From Heloderma charlesbogerti (taxonomy: Eukaryota; Chordata; Lepidosauria; Squamata; Helodermatidae): a stretch of DNA of 64,000 nt. Location: assembly GCA_026122225.1 (NCBI GenBank), contig JANEZZ010002666.1:56001-120000 (forward strand), given 5' to 3'. The notes beneath the pieces were generated by a model. That model had not been told where the DNA came from. It did no database searches and was given only the letters and a program-made list of their open reading frames with translations. Shown here piece by piece: positions 41,801 through 52,039 of the stretch. The stretch's first letter is position 1; each line of letters starts with the position of its first letter. The position numbers and the translations under genes were made by a program.

Positions 41801-42600
41801 AGGAACACTTACTCCTATGCCAACCAAGGTAGCTGCGGTGTCCAGGAATGCATTTAACCACCTTAGGTTGGTACACCAGCTGGATCCCTATCTGGAGATG
41901 ATGGACCCTGCCTCAGTTATCCATGCACTGGTCACGTCCAGGCTGGACTACTGTAATGCGCTGTATGTGGGGCTGCCTTTGAAGACGGTTCAGAAACTTC
42001 AGCTGGTGCAGAATGTGGCCACCCGAGTATTGGTGGGGGCAAGGTGATTTGATCACATAATACCTATATTGCACCAGCAGCACTGGTTACCAGTGTGTTT
42101 CCGAGCCTAATTTAAAATGCTGGTTTTGACCTTTAAAGCCTTAAACAGGTTGGGGACCAAGTTACTTAAGGATTGCCTTCACCCATATCTGCCTGTCCAC
42201 ACTTTAAGATCAGAAAGGGGGACCTTCTTATTTGTCCACCTTTGAGAGCAGTTAGGTGGGTGACCACATGTGAGAGGGCCTTCTGTGCAGTGGCCCCACA
42301 CCTTTGGAACAAGTTGCCATTAGAGGTCCACCATACTCCATCATTGCAGACTTTTAAGAAGGCCGTGAAAATGTATTATTTTACCGTGGCCTTCTCTTGA
42401 TATGACTGCTGTGGTTGCTGTTGTTGCTGTTATTGTTGTTGCTGGTTTTATTATCAGCTTTTATTTCTGCTTTTATTGCTATTTTATTGTGTCTATTTTT
42501 TATCGTTTTAAATTTTTTAACTGTTTTATGTATTTTATTGCTGTGAGCAACCTTGGGAGGGCTTCTGCCTTGAAAGGCAGCCAAGAATTTTTTTTTAAAA
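41801..42600 (+). mobile_element. L2-like LINE, C-terminal ORF2 and 3' end, second copy
   Basis: One frame (41748-42047) covers YLEMMDPASVIHALVTSRLD, YCNALYVGLPLKTVQKLQLV and QNVATRVLVGAR, characteristic of L2-clade ORF2 C-termini. Later LNRLGTKLLKDCLHPYLP-like and LWNKLPLEVHHTPSLQTFKK residues appear before the 3' UTR. That UTR contains GTTGCTG-type triplets and CAACCTTGGGAGGGCTTCTG. It is the same family as 12745-13063 (minus strand). Confidence 0.85.
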
Positions 42601-42865
42601 AAATCCTGCCTGTGTTCTGAGGTCATATTTGGAGGCAGTCCTTTGGTGTCCTCTCCATCTGGGATAAAGTGAGTGATGAACAGAAAAAGAGAGAGCCTTC
42701 TCAGTGGTGGTGCCTCCAGTGGTAGAGCCAAAATGGAGCCAAAATTGTTATCCTTTCATTGTCAGACAAAGATGTTTTTATTCTTTTAAATGCATTTTAA
42801 TGTTGCTGGGTTTTAAAAAAAATAAATTTAAAACATGCTGTTATTTATTCTATTTTATCGATACA
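42601..42865 (+). mobile_element. L2-like LINE 3' remnant (tentative)
   Basis: GAGAGCCTTCTCAGTGGTGG then TGCCTCCAGTGGTAGAGCC resembles the L2-like C-terminal block, followed by T-rich sequence and an AAATAAATTTAAAA tail near 42818. Confidence 0.45.
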
Positions 42866-43061
42866 CAGGAACATAGGAAGCTGCCTTCTGCTGAGTCAGA
42901 CCCTTGGTCCATCTAGCCCAGTACTGTCAACACTGACTGGCAGCAGCTCTCCAGGGTTTCAGGCAGGATTCTTTCCTCACTCTACCTGGAGAAGCCGGGA
43001 ATCGAACCTGGGACCTTCTGCCTGCAAAGCATGTGCTCTACCACACTGATCCCCGCTTGCA
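42866..43061 (-). mobile_element. tRNA-derived SINE, well preserved
   Basis: Left (3') end AGGAACATAGGAAGCTGCCT, body GTCCATCTAGCCCAGTACTG and CAGCTCTCCAGGGTTTCAGG, right (5') tRNA-like head. On the minus strand the B box is GGTTCGATTCC (43008-42998) and the A-box region TCAGTGTGGTAGAGC (43049-43035). SINEs of this shape are common in lizard genomes. It is not a tRNA gene because no cloverleaf partner for the acceptor stem is present. Confidence 0.92.
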
Positions 43062-43126
43062 TTTTATCTAGTATGTGGCTTTTATTGTGAAATCACATTC
43101 CCTCAAACATGGAATTTTATGGGGTG
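43062..43126. other. Short spacer
   Basis: Nothing recognised. Confidence 0.4.
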
Positions 43127-43291
43127 GTCCAGATGACGTCGTCTTTTATTTGTAACCCTCCCATGTTTTCCCACCACTTCTTCTGTGTTTTTTCTTAACA
43201 CAGAAAAACTGTTAAGGGGAGGGGAAAGATGGAATAGCTGCACGGTGTCTTTTGATTGGTAGTGCTAGGAGCTGTCCATCTGGAAGCACCA
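43127..43291 (-). mobile_element. Non-autonomous DNA element, GGTGCTTCCAGATGG family
   Basis: Left end GGTGGTCCAGATGACGTCG and right end CCATCTGGAAGCACC are inverted. The interior (GTAACCCTCCCATGTTTTCC, GATGGAATAGCTGCACGGTG) is the inverse of 20521-20686. No coding content. Confidence 0.75.
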
Positions 43292-43744
43292 AAAGTTTTT
43301 TGGGCCAAGTTTTCTTGAAATATTTTTCATCCTTAATTGCCACATTCTGACTTTGGAAACTAATTGCAAGGACTGCCAGTATGGCAGAACTCATAATAAT
43401 GTACACATATAAAGATAGCTGTTCAGCCAAGTTGTTGTGGTACTTAATCAGGACATGATTCAGACATCTGGACTGACGCCTAGACATAGATTTTGTTTCT
43501 TGGTAGTCATTTAGCTTTGAGTCAGGTTCCCTAGGTTCCCCAGTGACACAAACAAAAGTCTAATTGTTTCTGGATTTTAATTACCAGTGAAATACCTGGG
43601 TTCATTATAGGAATCATATTTTACAGGTAGTTAAAGGACACTGAGGGCAGATGACAAATTCTCTGTTGACAACAGTAATGTTTAAAGCAAGGTATTTCAG
43701 GGCTATAGGAAGCCAAGGACAGAATAAGCCCATTCAGTAAGTTA
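43292..43744. other. Unassigned DNA
   Basis: No repeat or gene recognised. Confidence 0.4.
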
Positions 43745-43934
43745 GGGCTCAATCTTATGCATTTTAGACAGAAACAAGTCCTACAACTCCAACATTCCCC
43801 AGCCAGGTGTACAACTCCCAGCATGCCCCAGCCAGCATAGCTGGCTGGGGCATGCTGGGAGTTGTACACCTGGCTGGGGGAGGCTGGGAATTGTAGGCCC
43901 TTTTTCTGTCTAAACAGGCATAGGATTGAACCCT
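43745..43934. mobile_element. Palindromic MITE with perfect 39-nt hairpin core
   Basis: Outer ends AGGGCTCAATCTTATGCATT and GCATAGGATTGAACCCT are inverted. The core 43797-43835 and 43841-43879 are perfect inverted arms (39 nt each) around the five-base loop CATAG. Related copies: 13064-13139, 35799-35907, 4128-4176. It could extrude a cruciform or yield a hairpin RNA if transcribed. Confidence 0.88.
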
Positions 43935-44691
43935 GGATCTCGAAATGTTATTGCAGAATGTAATCTCAAGGCTCAGTTCCCTTCTAAACATGAGGGTTCC
44001 TAAACATGAGTGGGGTACCTAATTTTATTTTTAGAAGATGCCCCCAGAAGTCTCAAGCTGCTCTTTAGACTTCCCCAGCTTCCAAATATAGTTTGGGGAT
44101 TTGGTGTGGTGTGTTTGTGAAGGGAAAATGTTGCTGTTGCATGCATCGTCTGTCAACCCTAATTTCCATTTTATAAAGGAAAATGGTGGAAAAGTAGGTG
44201 CTCTTTGAATGTGGATTTGTAGCTCTCTGAACTGCAACTCGTCAGGGGTTAAAGACCTGAACAGTCTGCATATAAAAGCCCCGACGAATGGGTGCAGAAA
44301 TGGTTTTCTATTCAAAAACTCCAAATTCTATTCTCAATACATTTGGCAAGCATTTGCTGTTGTTTTTAGAGGTAAGCTGGGTGGGTTGTGGGAGCTTTCC
44401 AGCTTCCCCTGTTTCCCTCTGACAGGATACCAGAGTAGCTCTTGGAACAGGAAATGTCTACTTGAGCCACAGCGACTGCAGAAGAGGTGGGCAGGCCGGG
44501 CCATAGGATGAATAGTGTCTTGAGTGAGCAGCAGCTTCAGTACCATTAACATATAGCTTTCTTAAAAATGTATATATATTTATAGTGTTTTTAGCATTGG
44601 TAGTGCTGATAGTGCTTGGTAACATTGGCTCAGATAAAAGTCATGCTCCACTGATTTTTATCTAGAATAAGTGACCTCAAACTGGAAACTG
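43935..44691. other. Unassigned DNA
   Basis: No exon or repeat recognised. A 100-codon frame at 44209-44511 has no family resemblance. Confidence 0.4.
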
Positions 44692-44722
44692 AAAAAAAAC
44701 AAAACAAACAAACAAACAAACA
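44692..44722. repeat. (AAAC)n simple repeat
   Basis: A-rich run and about five AAAC units just upstream of the 5S-headed SINE. Confidence 0.9.
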
Positions 44723-44730
44723 CTCTTGAT

Positions 44731-44897
44731 AGCAAAGGGCTGGATGCACTGGATCTCGGCTGATCTTGGAAGCTAAGCAGGGTCAGCCCTGGTTAGTACT
44801 TGGATGGGAAACTGCCTGGGAATCAGGCTTCCTGCACTGAGCAGGGGGTCAGACTCGATGGTCTTGTAGGCCCCGTCCAACCCTATGATTCTATGAT
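44731..44897 (+). mobile_element. 5S rRNA-derived SINE with CR1-like 3' tail
   Basis: 44748-44824 aligns with about 78 nt of vertebrate 5S rRNA. The internal pol III promoter is retained: A box AAGCTAAGCAGGGTC at 44770-44784, exact, and the C box at 44795-44812 (AGTACTTGGATGGGAAAC), one difference from the usual 5S sequence. From about 44830 the sequence switches to a CR1 3' end (CTGCACTGAGCAGGGGGTCA, TTGTAGGCCCCGTCCAACCC, ATGATTCTATGATA), matching 27216-27270 of the CR1 in this window. This is the SINE3-type architecture in which a LINE supplies the retrotransposition machinery. It is not a 5S gene. Confidence 0.92.
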
Positions 44898-44960
44898 AGA
44901 AGTTCATATTTGCAGTTAGTACCCAAACAACATGTAGAACTTTGCGAATGTGTGTGTGTT
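44898..44960. other. Short spacer
   Basis: Nothing recognised. Confidence 0.4.
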
Positions 44961-45321
44961 AAGGCACAACCCTATCTGAACTCGGAGGCTAACATCTATC
45001 CAATCCAGAGCGGGGAAAATGGTGGAGGTGGTCTTCGCCTCTGCGTTCCTCCCACTCTGCATTTTAGCTTTTCTGCCCATCTAGCTGGGGAGCTATGGAG
45101 CGGGAGGGAAGGAGGCTGGGGAGGCCTGGGGATATGGTGTAAGCCAGCCTCCTGAGTCCACTTCGGCATTCCCCATTTTCCTTCTCTCTGAGGTCATGTT
45201 TGCAGCCTCAGAGAAGCAGCATGCTGGCTGTGAGGGGGAGGGGGCTGGGAGTTCAGATTCCTGGCTGTGAGGTCAGAGTGCTGACTCCGACCTTGGATCC
45301 AGGAATCCAAACTATCCTATG
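44961..45321 (+). mobile_element. DNA element of the GCAATCCTATGG family (diverged)
   Basis: Begins AGGCACAACCCTATCTGAAC and ends ACTATCCTATGGCC. Inside are CATCTATCCAATCCAGAGCG and a CCTTGGATCCAGGAATCC block. It parallels 58270-58723 in order. Non-coding; ends imperfect. Confidence 0.5.
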
Positions 45322-45599
45322 GCCTCCCAGATTTTGTCTAGGCACCATCAGATTGCTCCCTAAAATGTTGCTTTTTGTCACCCTAGCTGATTGCAGACAG
45401 TATACTAAAAAAATGATTGTGACCGAGATCAGCTTGGCACCCCTTTCAGCTTGGTGCTCAAGGCAAACACCCAGCTTGCCCACCCTTACGGACGGTCCTG
45501 GGGAGAGGATTGGGCTGCCTGTACCTTCGAAAAACAAGTAGATTCCCATAAACTGTTATTGTGATCACTTAGTGGGTCACGTTGGATGATACTTCAGAG
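45322..45599. other. Unassigned DNA
   Basis: 45400-45500 (CAGCTTGGCACCCCTTTCAG) is a repeat-like block without assignment. Confidence 0.35.
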
Positions 45600-45780
45600 A
45601 TCTTATCCAGCCCTATGCATGGAGCTTGCACACTGGCTCCACTTCAGCTGTTCATGCAGGGAAAGGCAGTCCAAAAGGGGGCTGTGCGTGTACTATCCTA
45701 TGTCCATAGGCCAAAATTGCATGGCAGATACCCCGATTTGATCTGGAGAATTGATCACATAACTTGAGTCTAGGCGAGTA
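45600..45780 (+). mobile_element. L2-like LINE ORF2 fragment (plus strand half of a head-to-head pair)
   Basis: The frame reads LQLFMQGKAVQKGAVRVLSY then VHRPKLHGRYPDLIWRIDHI. The motif QKGAVRVLS aligns with QNVATRVLV and QKAAARVLS in the other copies. Confidence 0.65.
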
Positions 45781-45872
45781 GGACCCATATGGGTGGGCTG
45801 TCCCCTGCAGACAGGGGCAGCAGGGTTAGCACGCTGGCTCCATCTATAGGGCCAGATTGGACCGCTGACATA

Positions 45873-45905
45873 TTGTATGTACCAGCTCATGGTACATACA
45901 ATACC
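45873..45905. repeat. Perfect 14-nt hairpin at LINE junction
   Basis: Arms TATTGTATGTACCA and TGGTACATACAATA surround the five-base loop GCTCA, lying between two oppositely oriented LINE pieces. Confidence 0.85.
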
Positions 45906-46020
45906 ATATGTATTGTAGGATACCCACATACAGCGCATTACAGTAGTCCAGCCTGGACGTGACCAGTGCATGGATAACTGAGGCAGGGTCCATCATCTCC
46001 AGATAGGGACACAGCGTCCC
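45906..46020 (-). mobile_element. L2-like LINE ORF2 fragment (minus strand half)
   Basis: Minus strand encodes YLEMMDPASVIHALVTSRLD then YCNALYVGIL, nearly identical to the residues of the copy at 41801-42600. Confidence 0.85.
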
Positions 46021-46591
46021 TATCTGAGATGGCCTTTCACACCATATTAAAAACACAGAAGTGCTTGACAAAGAATGAGGCATCTGGGAAGAGAGGTGGG
46101 TGGATACTTAATGTTTAGATATTAATTTGTGTTTTCACAGTTAACTGAAATGTACATAGGTGATTGTCACTTGTAAATGCTGCACTGGGACGCAGCAAGC
46201 TCTATAAAACTGCATTGGCTTAATGAGTTCTTTTCCTACTGAAAAGGTTTTGGCTGTGAATCAGTCTACCATTTTTCTTCCCAGGGTTTTTTATGGTAAA
46301 ATTTAAATCCCACTCTCTAGACTGTTATAATCAGAACAAACCCTCCAGGTCTTGTTTCAATCCAACGGCACAGGCAGGAGGTAGCAAACACCGAATATGA
46401 CTGATAGCTCTCATAAACAAATAATTCTGTAGTACTTGTTTGTGGTTGTAGTTAGATAACATTTAGAAGGTCTCTTTAATAAATCTCCTGGTGGTCCGAT
46501 AGCATTGGCAGGGGAACAGCCATATCCTGACACTTGACTGTCTCACAGCATAGTGAAGACATTAAATGTGGCAACTAATGATAGGCTAAAA
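46021..46591. other. Unassigned DNA
   Basis: No gene or repeat recognised; includes the left target duplication of the next element at 46584-46591. Confidence 0.4.
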
Positions 46592-46728
46592 CAGCTTTCT
46601 CCAAACTGGCACCCTCCAGATGTGCTGGACTACAACTCCAGTCACTGGCCAAGCTGGCTAGGGTCAATGGGAATTGTAGTCCAACATGTCTGTAGGGCAC
46701 CAGGTTGGCACCAGGTTGGGGAAGATTG
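46592..46728. mobile_element. hAT-like MITE with perfect 8-bp target duplication
   Basis: The 137-bp palindromic element is flanked by GGCTAAAA at 46584-46591 and GGCTAAAA at 46729-46736. Left half: CCAAACTGGCACCCTCCAGA, TGGACTACAACTCC. Right half: GGAATTGTAGTCCAACATGT, GGGCACCAGGTTGG. An ACCAGGTTGGC unit is duplicated near the right end. The 8-bp duplication points to the hAT superfamily. Non-coding. Confidence 0.92.
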
Positions 46729-46736
46729 GGCTAAAA

Positions 46737-48350
46737 GTAGGCCTCTATTAGTCCAGCAGCCCAGCCTTACAAATACATATGTTACTCTACTGAAAAGTTT
46801 CTAGATTTCTTTGATTCTACAGATCCATCACTACAGAATCTATAGATCAAGACTAGAGATTGTAAACAATGTAAATAGTCATTAGATGGCAGTCATAAAC
46901 CCAAGTCACAAGCTGAATGCTGGTAAGACAGATATAAGGTCCTTGTACCTGCACCTTAGATAATACCCTATAAGTGTCTTGACTCCTGGCCATTGTTCCT
47001 TCCAGTGTGCAGCAGAGGTTTCTGATGAGAAGGTACAGACTACTTCCTTAGCGGTAAGATAGTCAGGGCCTTACTCAAGACCCTTCTGGCTAGTGGACAC
47101 AGTTCTGCCATTGCCCTCCGACTCAGAGGATGAGTCCCCGCGGCAGAACCTCCATTTCCCCAGCCTCACAGAAGTCTTGGGCTACAAAATCAGGTGAGGT
47201 CCTTTTAACAGTCCAGTCAGCTCATCCAAGAGGACCAGAGCTAACCACATTAGGTGGCTGCTGTGATCATGTGAGCCTGGTCAGTGCCAGCCAGCAGCAC
47301 CCACTTGGAGCTATCCAAAGTCCTATATTCTCCTGCCTTGATGTTTCCTGTTGTGCCTTTATATCTGTCTACTTTGACTGGACTATACCTGCTTGATCTG
47401 ACTGCCATCAGATGCTACCGGCTTCCCCTGAGAGTTTCAAATAATCACAGAATGGGACAGTTACCATGGCAATTCCTCATCATTATACTGGGCTGAGTTT
47501 CTGGGTTTGTTTGTTCAGTAAGCCTGTGGTTCCTCAAATCTTGCACAATTGGGTAGCCACCTGAGTACATTTCTTCTTAAAATCTTAACAGGAGGTTTTT
47601 GACTCCTCCCATTCATCTATGTTCCCCTAGACTCCTCTAAACTCAGATTAGATAGTGTTGAACATTTCCATTATTCAGATCAGGTACTTCAATGAATTTT
47701 AACCAGCAAGATGGAAAAATATTAAATAATTTCACACTGATGAGTTTTAAAGTTCAGCTTCAGATGCCTATATTTCCTATTTGATTATTAGTTGATCCAC
47801 TGAGTCCCTTCAATTTTACAATTCTGTGATTCTGCCCCCTGAAAAGAGTGTTTGTAAAGGACTGAGGTGGATGGCATTTAATCACTAGTCATTTACATAC
47901 CAATTTGATGTTTGTAGAGTCCTTTACAATCTTTATTGCATTTCTTCTCACATTCCTCTCACTAATACATAGGTCGCTACTGCTCCCATTTTACAGATGT
48001 GGATGAGAGACAGTGATTTGCCTGGGAGCAGGGTATGTGTGGCAGAGGTGGAACTTGAACCACCCCTTGAAACAAATCCGCCTCTGGTTATTGAACCATA
48101 TTGGCTTTATGTCTCTGGTTGGAGTAAAATGCCTTCAGAAAAATCGGATTTCCAACTCTTGAAATAAAACACTTCGCTAACTGAGCAGAGTCTGCGGTAG
48201 TCCTGAGTCCTTTGGGCCTAGGAACAGAGTTCATGTTGGGGCCTAGGGCAGAGCCCAGCAGTTTGTGGTCAGGTCTAGGTGGGTGGAGTCCGGCCCCAAA
48301 GCTGTGTATTTCCCTATGGTGTACAGCTAAAAAAAATCCAACCCAGCCCC

Positions 48351-48353
<3 letters not shown>
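46737..48353. other. Mostly unique DNA with a MIR-like remnant
   Basis: 47950-48075 (TGCTCCCATTTTACAGATGT, GAGACAGTGATTTGCC, GGTGGAACTTGAACC) resembles the conserved part of MIR/L2-type repeats. The rest, including the AT-rich part at 47640-47800, is unrecognised. No exon is seen. Confidence 0.4.

Positions 48354-48400
<47 letters not shown>
48354..48400. repeat. (GT)n microsatellite
   Basis: About 23 GT units. The long Val-Cys or Thr-His repeats in overlapping frames come from this run and are not proteins. Confidence 0.97.
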
Positions 48401-48401
<1 letters not shown>

Positions 48402-49817
48402 AGGGGGGCACTCTCACCCCTTTCTTTTCTGGCTGTTGGCCTGAAAGCAAAAAAACATGAAGACAAACAAATGGGCAACCAACCATCTTTTTTTGTTGGC
48501 ATGTCAAAAGCAATGGAATGTGAATGAGAGATAAACACAGCTTAGGTTTGATTCACATACTATTTTCGGACATGGGAAAAGTTGCCGTAAGATGATTTTG
48601 CCACACCAATTTCACACAAGGAGTCTGTTGTTTAAAAGCACTGGGATGTGGCAAGAGCTGGCATTTACCATGCCAGTACATTTTTCTTTGTCTAGTCCTT
48701 CTTTTTGCATATTTGACCTTGGCCACTGTATGAGTTAATATCTGGCCCTGTATGCAGAACCTGGGATTCACTAGCTGGTGGCAACTAGCTTGCCATCACC
48801 TTGTCCCAATTCCTACAGATTTAAGTCTTTGGCTATGATGTGCTCACTGACATGTGTCAAAGAGAAGTCCCTGTGCTCAGTACTGGACATGGAACCTTAT
48901 TTGGATGGAGAACAGGGCTGGAATCAAGGGTAGGCATGACTGGGCAACTGCTGAGGGTCCACACCCCAACAGGGGCCCACTGTCAAGAGACCCCTCTTCA
49001 CCTGCTCTGTTCACTTGCCTCTTGCTGTGGCCCAGACAATGGCAGTGGTGAGAAGGAGGAGCAGTAGATGCCACTGCCTACTTGCTGGCTCTCTGCCTGT
49101 CAAGCAATTCATAGTAGTCATGAGAAAGAGGATGAGGAGCAATAGCAGCTGGTGACAGTGGTGGTGAGAAGGCAGTCACTGGGGGAGAGGGCCCCTTAAG
49201 TGCGTCTTGCCAAGGGCACTCGAAAACCTGGAGCCAGCACTGATAGGGAACACAGTATCCTCCTCCAAAGAACTTCCGACTGTCTGTTACAAGTCTTGGG
49301 GCAAATGTCCTTGCTTGCATTTTATTTGTTTGGTATAGCAGGGCTGTATATTTTCTGGGATAACCCCCGCCCCCAAACACACCAGTCTGTGCTAAGAAAA
49401 GCTGAATGATCTGACCTATATAGATTATGCTTATGTTGTATCATTTATCTTCCTTTCACTAGTCGTGGGGAAGGGTAAAGAGCTATTCATGGCACTGAAG
49501 CCCTGTTGCCTGGACACTTTCAAGTCCATTTATGCCACCTTAAGGGCAGGCTAGCTGGGGGCGATTGGACTTGTAGTTTGGGGATGCCAATTTGAGGAAG
49601 GCTGTCAGAGATGTTACTTCTTCGTGTACTTTTTTCATCTCCATCTGGCCCCACTGTTTACATGTTTTCCCTCGATACCCATGTATGTACACTGTATGTG
49701 TGTATGTGTATTCCAACAGATGGGGATGTTTGAGGAATCTGATCTTTGTGAATTCCATACAAAATGACCTGATCTGCACCCCCTGGACTAACGTGTGGAT
49801 CAAAGCCTACTTATGTT
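48401..49817. other. Unassigned DNA
   Basis: 48870-49240 has GC-rich sequence with a GGGTCCACACCCCAACAGGG block. 49550-49605 resembles a worn half of the hAT-like MITE. No gene recognised. Confidence 0.35.
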
Positions 49818-50100
49818 TCGGATTTTGTAGTTCTCTGAATTTTGCAATGCAGTTTTCAGCTCAAAACACAAAAGCTTGTTTTAAAATACCATGTTTAGAG
49901 ATACTTATTTTGAGGGAAAATATATGTATGTGAGAAAATAGCTCAAAATACATATTTAAATAAATGTTTAAATGCACGTTTTCTTGCACATTTAATTTTG
50001 AAAAATCATAGATTTTTTTTTTAAAAAATAGATTAATGCGGAAATGGGATGGGGTGGGCTTAGGGATGAACACATGCCAAAGTGACATGGATTAGAAAGA
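49818..50100 (-). repeat. AT-rich interspersed repeat, inverse of 58866-59254 (tentative)
   Basis: GAATTTTGCAATGCAGTTTT, AAATGCACGTTTTCTTGCAC and GGGATGAACACATGCC share their order with the minus/plus counterpart (GAATTTTGGAATGGAATTCT, CATGTTTTAAGAGAAACGTG). Non-coding. Confidence 0.4.
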
Positions 50101-50107
50101 GACCAAT

Positions 50108-50236
50108 CCATCCATCCCTACCAACTGAGGATAACGCTTCATGCATCTGATAAAGTCGACTGTAGTCCACAAAAGCTTATGTTCTATTAAATCACGCCAC
50201 AATAAATTTGTTTTTAAGGTGCTACAAGATTTTTCT
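50108..50236 (+). repeat. Interspersed repeat 3'-end fragment (AAGCTTATG type)
   Basis: CATCTGATAAAGTCGACTGT, AGTCCACAAAAGCTTATGTT and AAGGTGCTACAAGA form a block that recurs across amniote genomes; a related inverse piece is at 57605-57735. I recognise the block but cannot name the family with confidence. Confidence 0.6.
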
Positions 50237-50833
50237 GCTGTTTCTCTCTCTATGCTGATGGAGCCCATGGGAGAAACATCATAGGTTATATCCAATGGTT
50301 GCCCAAGTGGAGGCAGCTTGTCAATCCAATCTTTCTCTTCCCTTTCTTCCCCCTTCAAGATGCTCTCTAGAAGGTCAGGGGGAGGAGGTTTTCACCTCAA
50401 AGTGTGTGGAGGAACCTTGCATGAGGGGAGCTCTGCTGGTGCAAGATTCGTCCACCCGATTGTGATTGTTCCCCCCCCCCCACTGCAGTTCCGTGCAACA
50501 CAGACCATGCTGTTCAGGTTGTCCACCAACATTCTGGACAGGGTTTTTCAGGAGGTACAGGGGGTTGCAGGGGAGAAGAGAGGAAGAGAATGTTTGGTTG
50601 TATGAACTGCAACCATTGGATGCTTCAGAGCTGTGGGGTGTTGTACTTTATATAGCTTGTTTTCATAAAGGCTTTCCCACAATATAAGGCCTCCTGAAAT
50701 TTAGCTTGGGTTTATGTGCTCAAGGGATAACTGGAAGCTAAAATGAGCTAAAACCTTGGTTTTAAAGGGGCCTATGTACCACCCAGCAACTGTTCGTCTT
50801 ACCTCTATTTCACTTTTTATAGCAACTAACATT
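50237..50833. other. Unassigned DNA
   Basis: Contains a C run (CCCCCCCCCC-like) at about 50470-50480. No gene recognised. Confidence 0.35.
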
Positions 50834-51149
50834 TGGGACCAAACTAGAAGTGATGTCAAATGTGTCTTTGCATTTAATGTGCAGGGCTTTTTTTTAAAAG
50901 CAAGTATCAGCTGGAAGGGAAAGAGATATGGACCAAGGGGGAAAAGGATCCCCCCCCAAAGCAAATACTAGTTTCAGATGAAGGATTTTCCTCAGGATCA
51001 TGGCAGGGAAGGAAAGAGTTAATTTCCCCCTCCTTGCCTGCCATGATCCAGATAATTCTCAGCCATCCCAGCGGATGGCTTTTGCATTTTTAAAAACCTG
51101 AATGTTAAATGCACAGACACATTTAAAGTAACTTCTAGTTTGGTCCTAA
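50834..51149. mobile_element. MITE with about 55-nt imperfect inverted ends
   Basis: Left GGGACCAAACTAGAAGTGAT, CAAATGTGTCTTTGCATTTA is mirrored by right TAAATGCACAGACACATTTA, ACTTCTAGTTTGGTCCT. The centre holds a second inverted pair, GGATCATGGCAGGGAAGG and CCTTGCCTGCCATGATCC. No target duplication is certain. Non-coding. Confidence 0.75.
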
Positions 51150-52039
51150 GGTGGTGATCAGTATTATGGTCAGTACCTCTGGTAAGCAGAAAGTTGGGTA
51201 GCGTTCACAATTCACAAAAGCAAGCATGCATTGACCTGTCAGTGACCCCAGATGGTGGGAAAAAGGAGGTGGCTAAACCCCCTTGGATATTTCCTATGTG
51301 CATAAATACACTCAAGGTGATCAATCTCCTACTCCAGAGTTAACATGAGCAGAATGAAATCTATCCATCACCTGAGGGATGGCCCAAGGTCTACACCATT
51401 TAAGGCCCTCTTAAATTTTCGACATAGGACTTATGTCTGATGCACAGACCCTTTGCTTTCCCTTTGCATGGGGGTGGGATCCTCAGCACTGGATTCTGCT
51501 AGAGTCCTTGGTGCTTCCGCTGCCTTCCTTGGTCCCAGCTAATGATTCAGCATGTGGTGGTTCATATGGATATGTCTATGTCGGCTTCAGACACAATACA
51601 AGGCTAAGAACAGAAAGCATCCACGGTTGGCCCTTCCTCGTATCGTGGCAAAATGAAAGATAGAAAGGTCAAGATTTCACCTTTTAAATGCAATAATCGA
51701 TACGTGGGGTTCTAAATGGATAGAAATGGCCATGCCTCTCCTGATTTAGAGGCACTTTATCAGGCTGGTGATAAACAGCACTGGAATAGCAACTAAAAGA
51801 GCTGGTTCTTGGGTTTCTGTGCAGCAGACCCCTCTGCCTGTTGGCAACGTCTTGCTTCCTATTGCTTCCGCTCCTTCTCCTCGCTCACTAATTCTCCTTT
51901 CCTGATCTTTCCCTCTTTCATTCTTGTCTTCCTTATATCTGTCCTTTCTTGCACACATCAGCCTTCCTTGCTACAAATCAAACCCATTAGGCACTCTAGA
52001 GGGATCTTTGCCAACAGCTCTCTTTGTGTACTAGCTGGC
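51150..52039. other. Unassigned DNA
   Basis: No repeat or gene recognised. Pyrimidine-rich at 51870-51960. Confidence 0.4.

Noticed and set aside
42998..43049. tRNA gene on the minus strand
   Set aside because: A and B boxes are present, but the sequence continues into a SINE body shared with 31746-31925 and no cloverleaf with acceptor stem forms.
44748..44824. 5S ribosomal RNA gene
   Set aside because: Only about 78 of 120 nt are similar, both gene ends are missing, and the sequence passes into a CR1-like tail. It is a SINE.
48088..48513. 141-codon open frame through the GT repeat
   Set aside because: Its Thr-His repeat is simply the microsatellite read in frame; overlapping frames give Val-Cys repeats.
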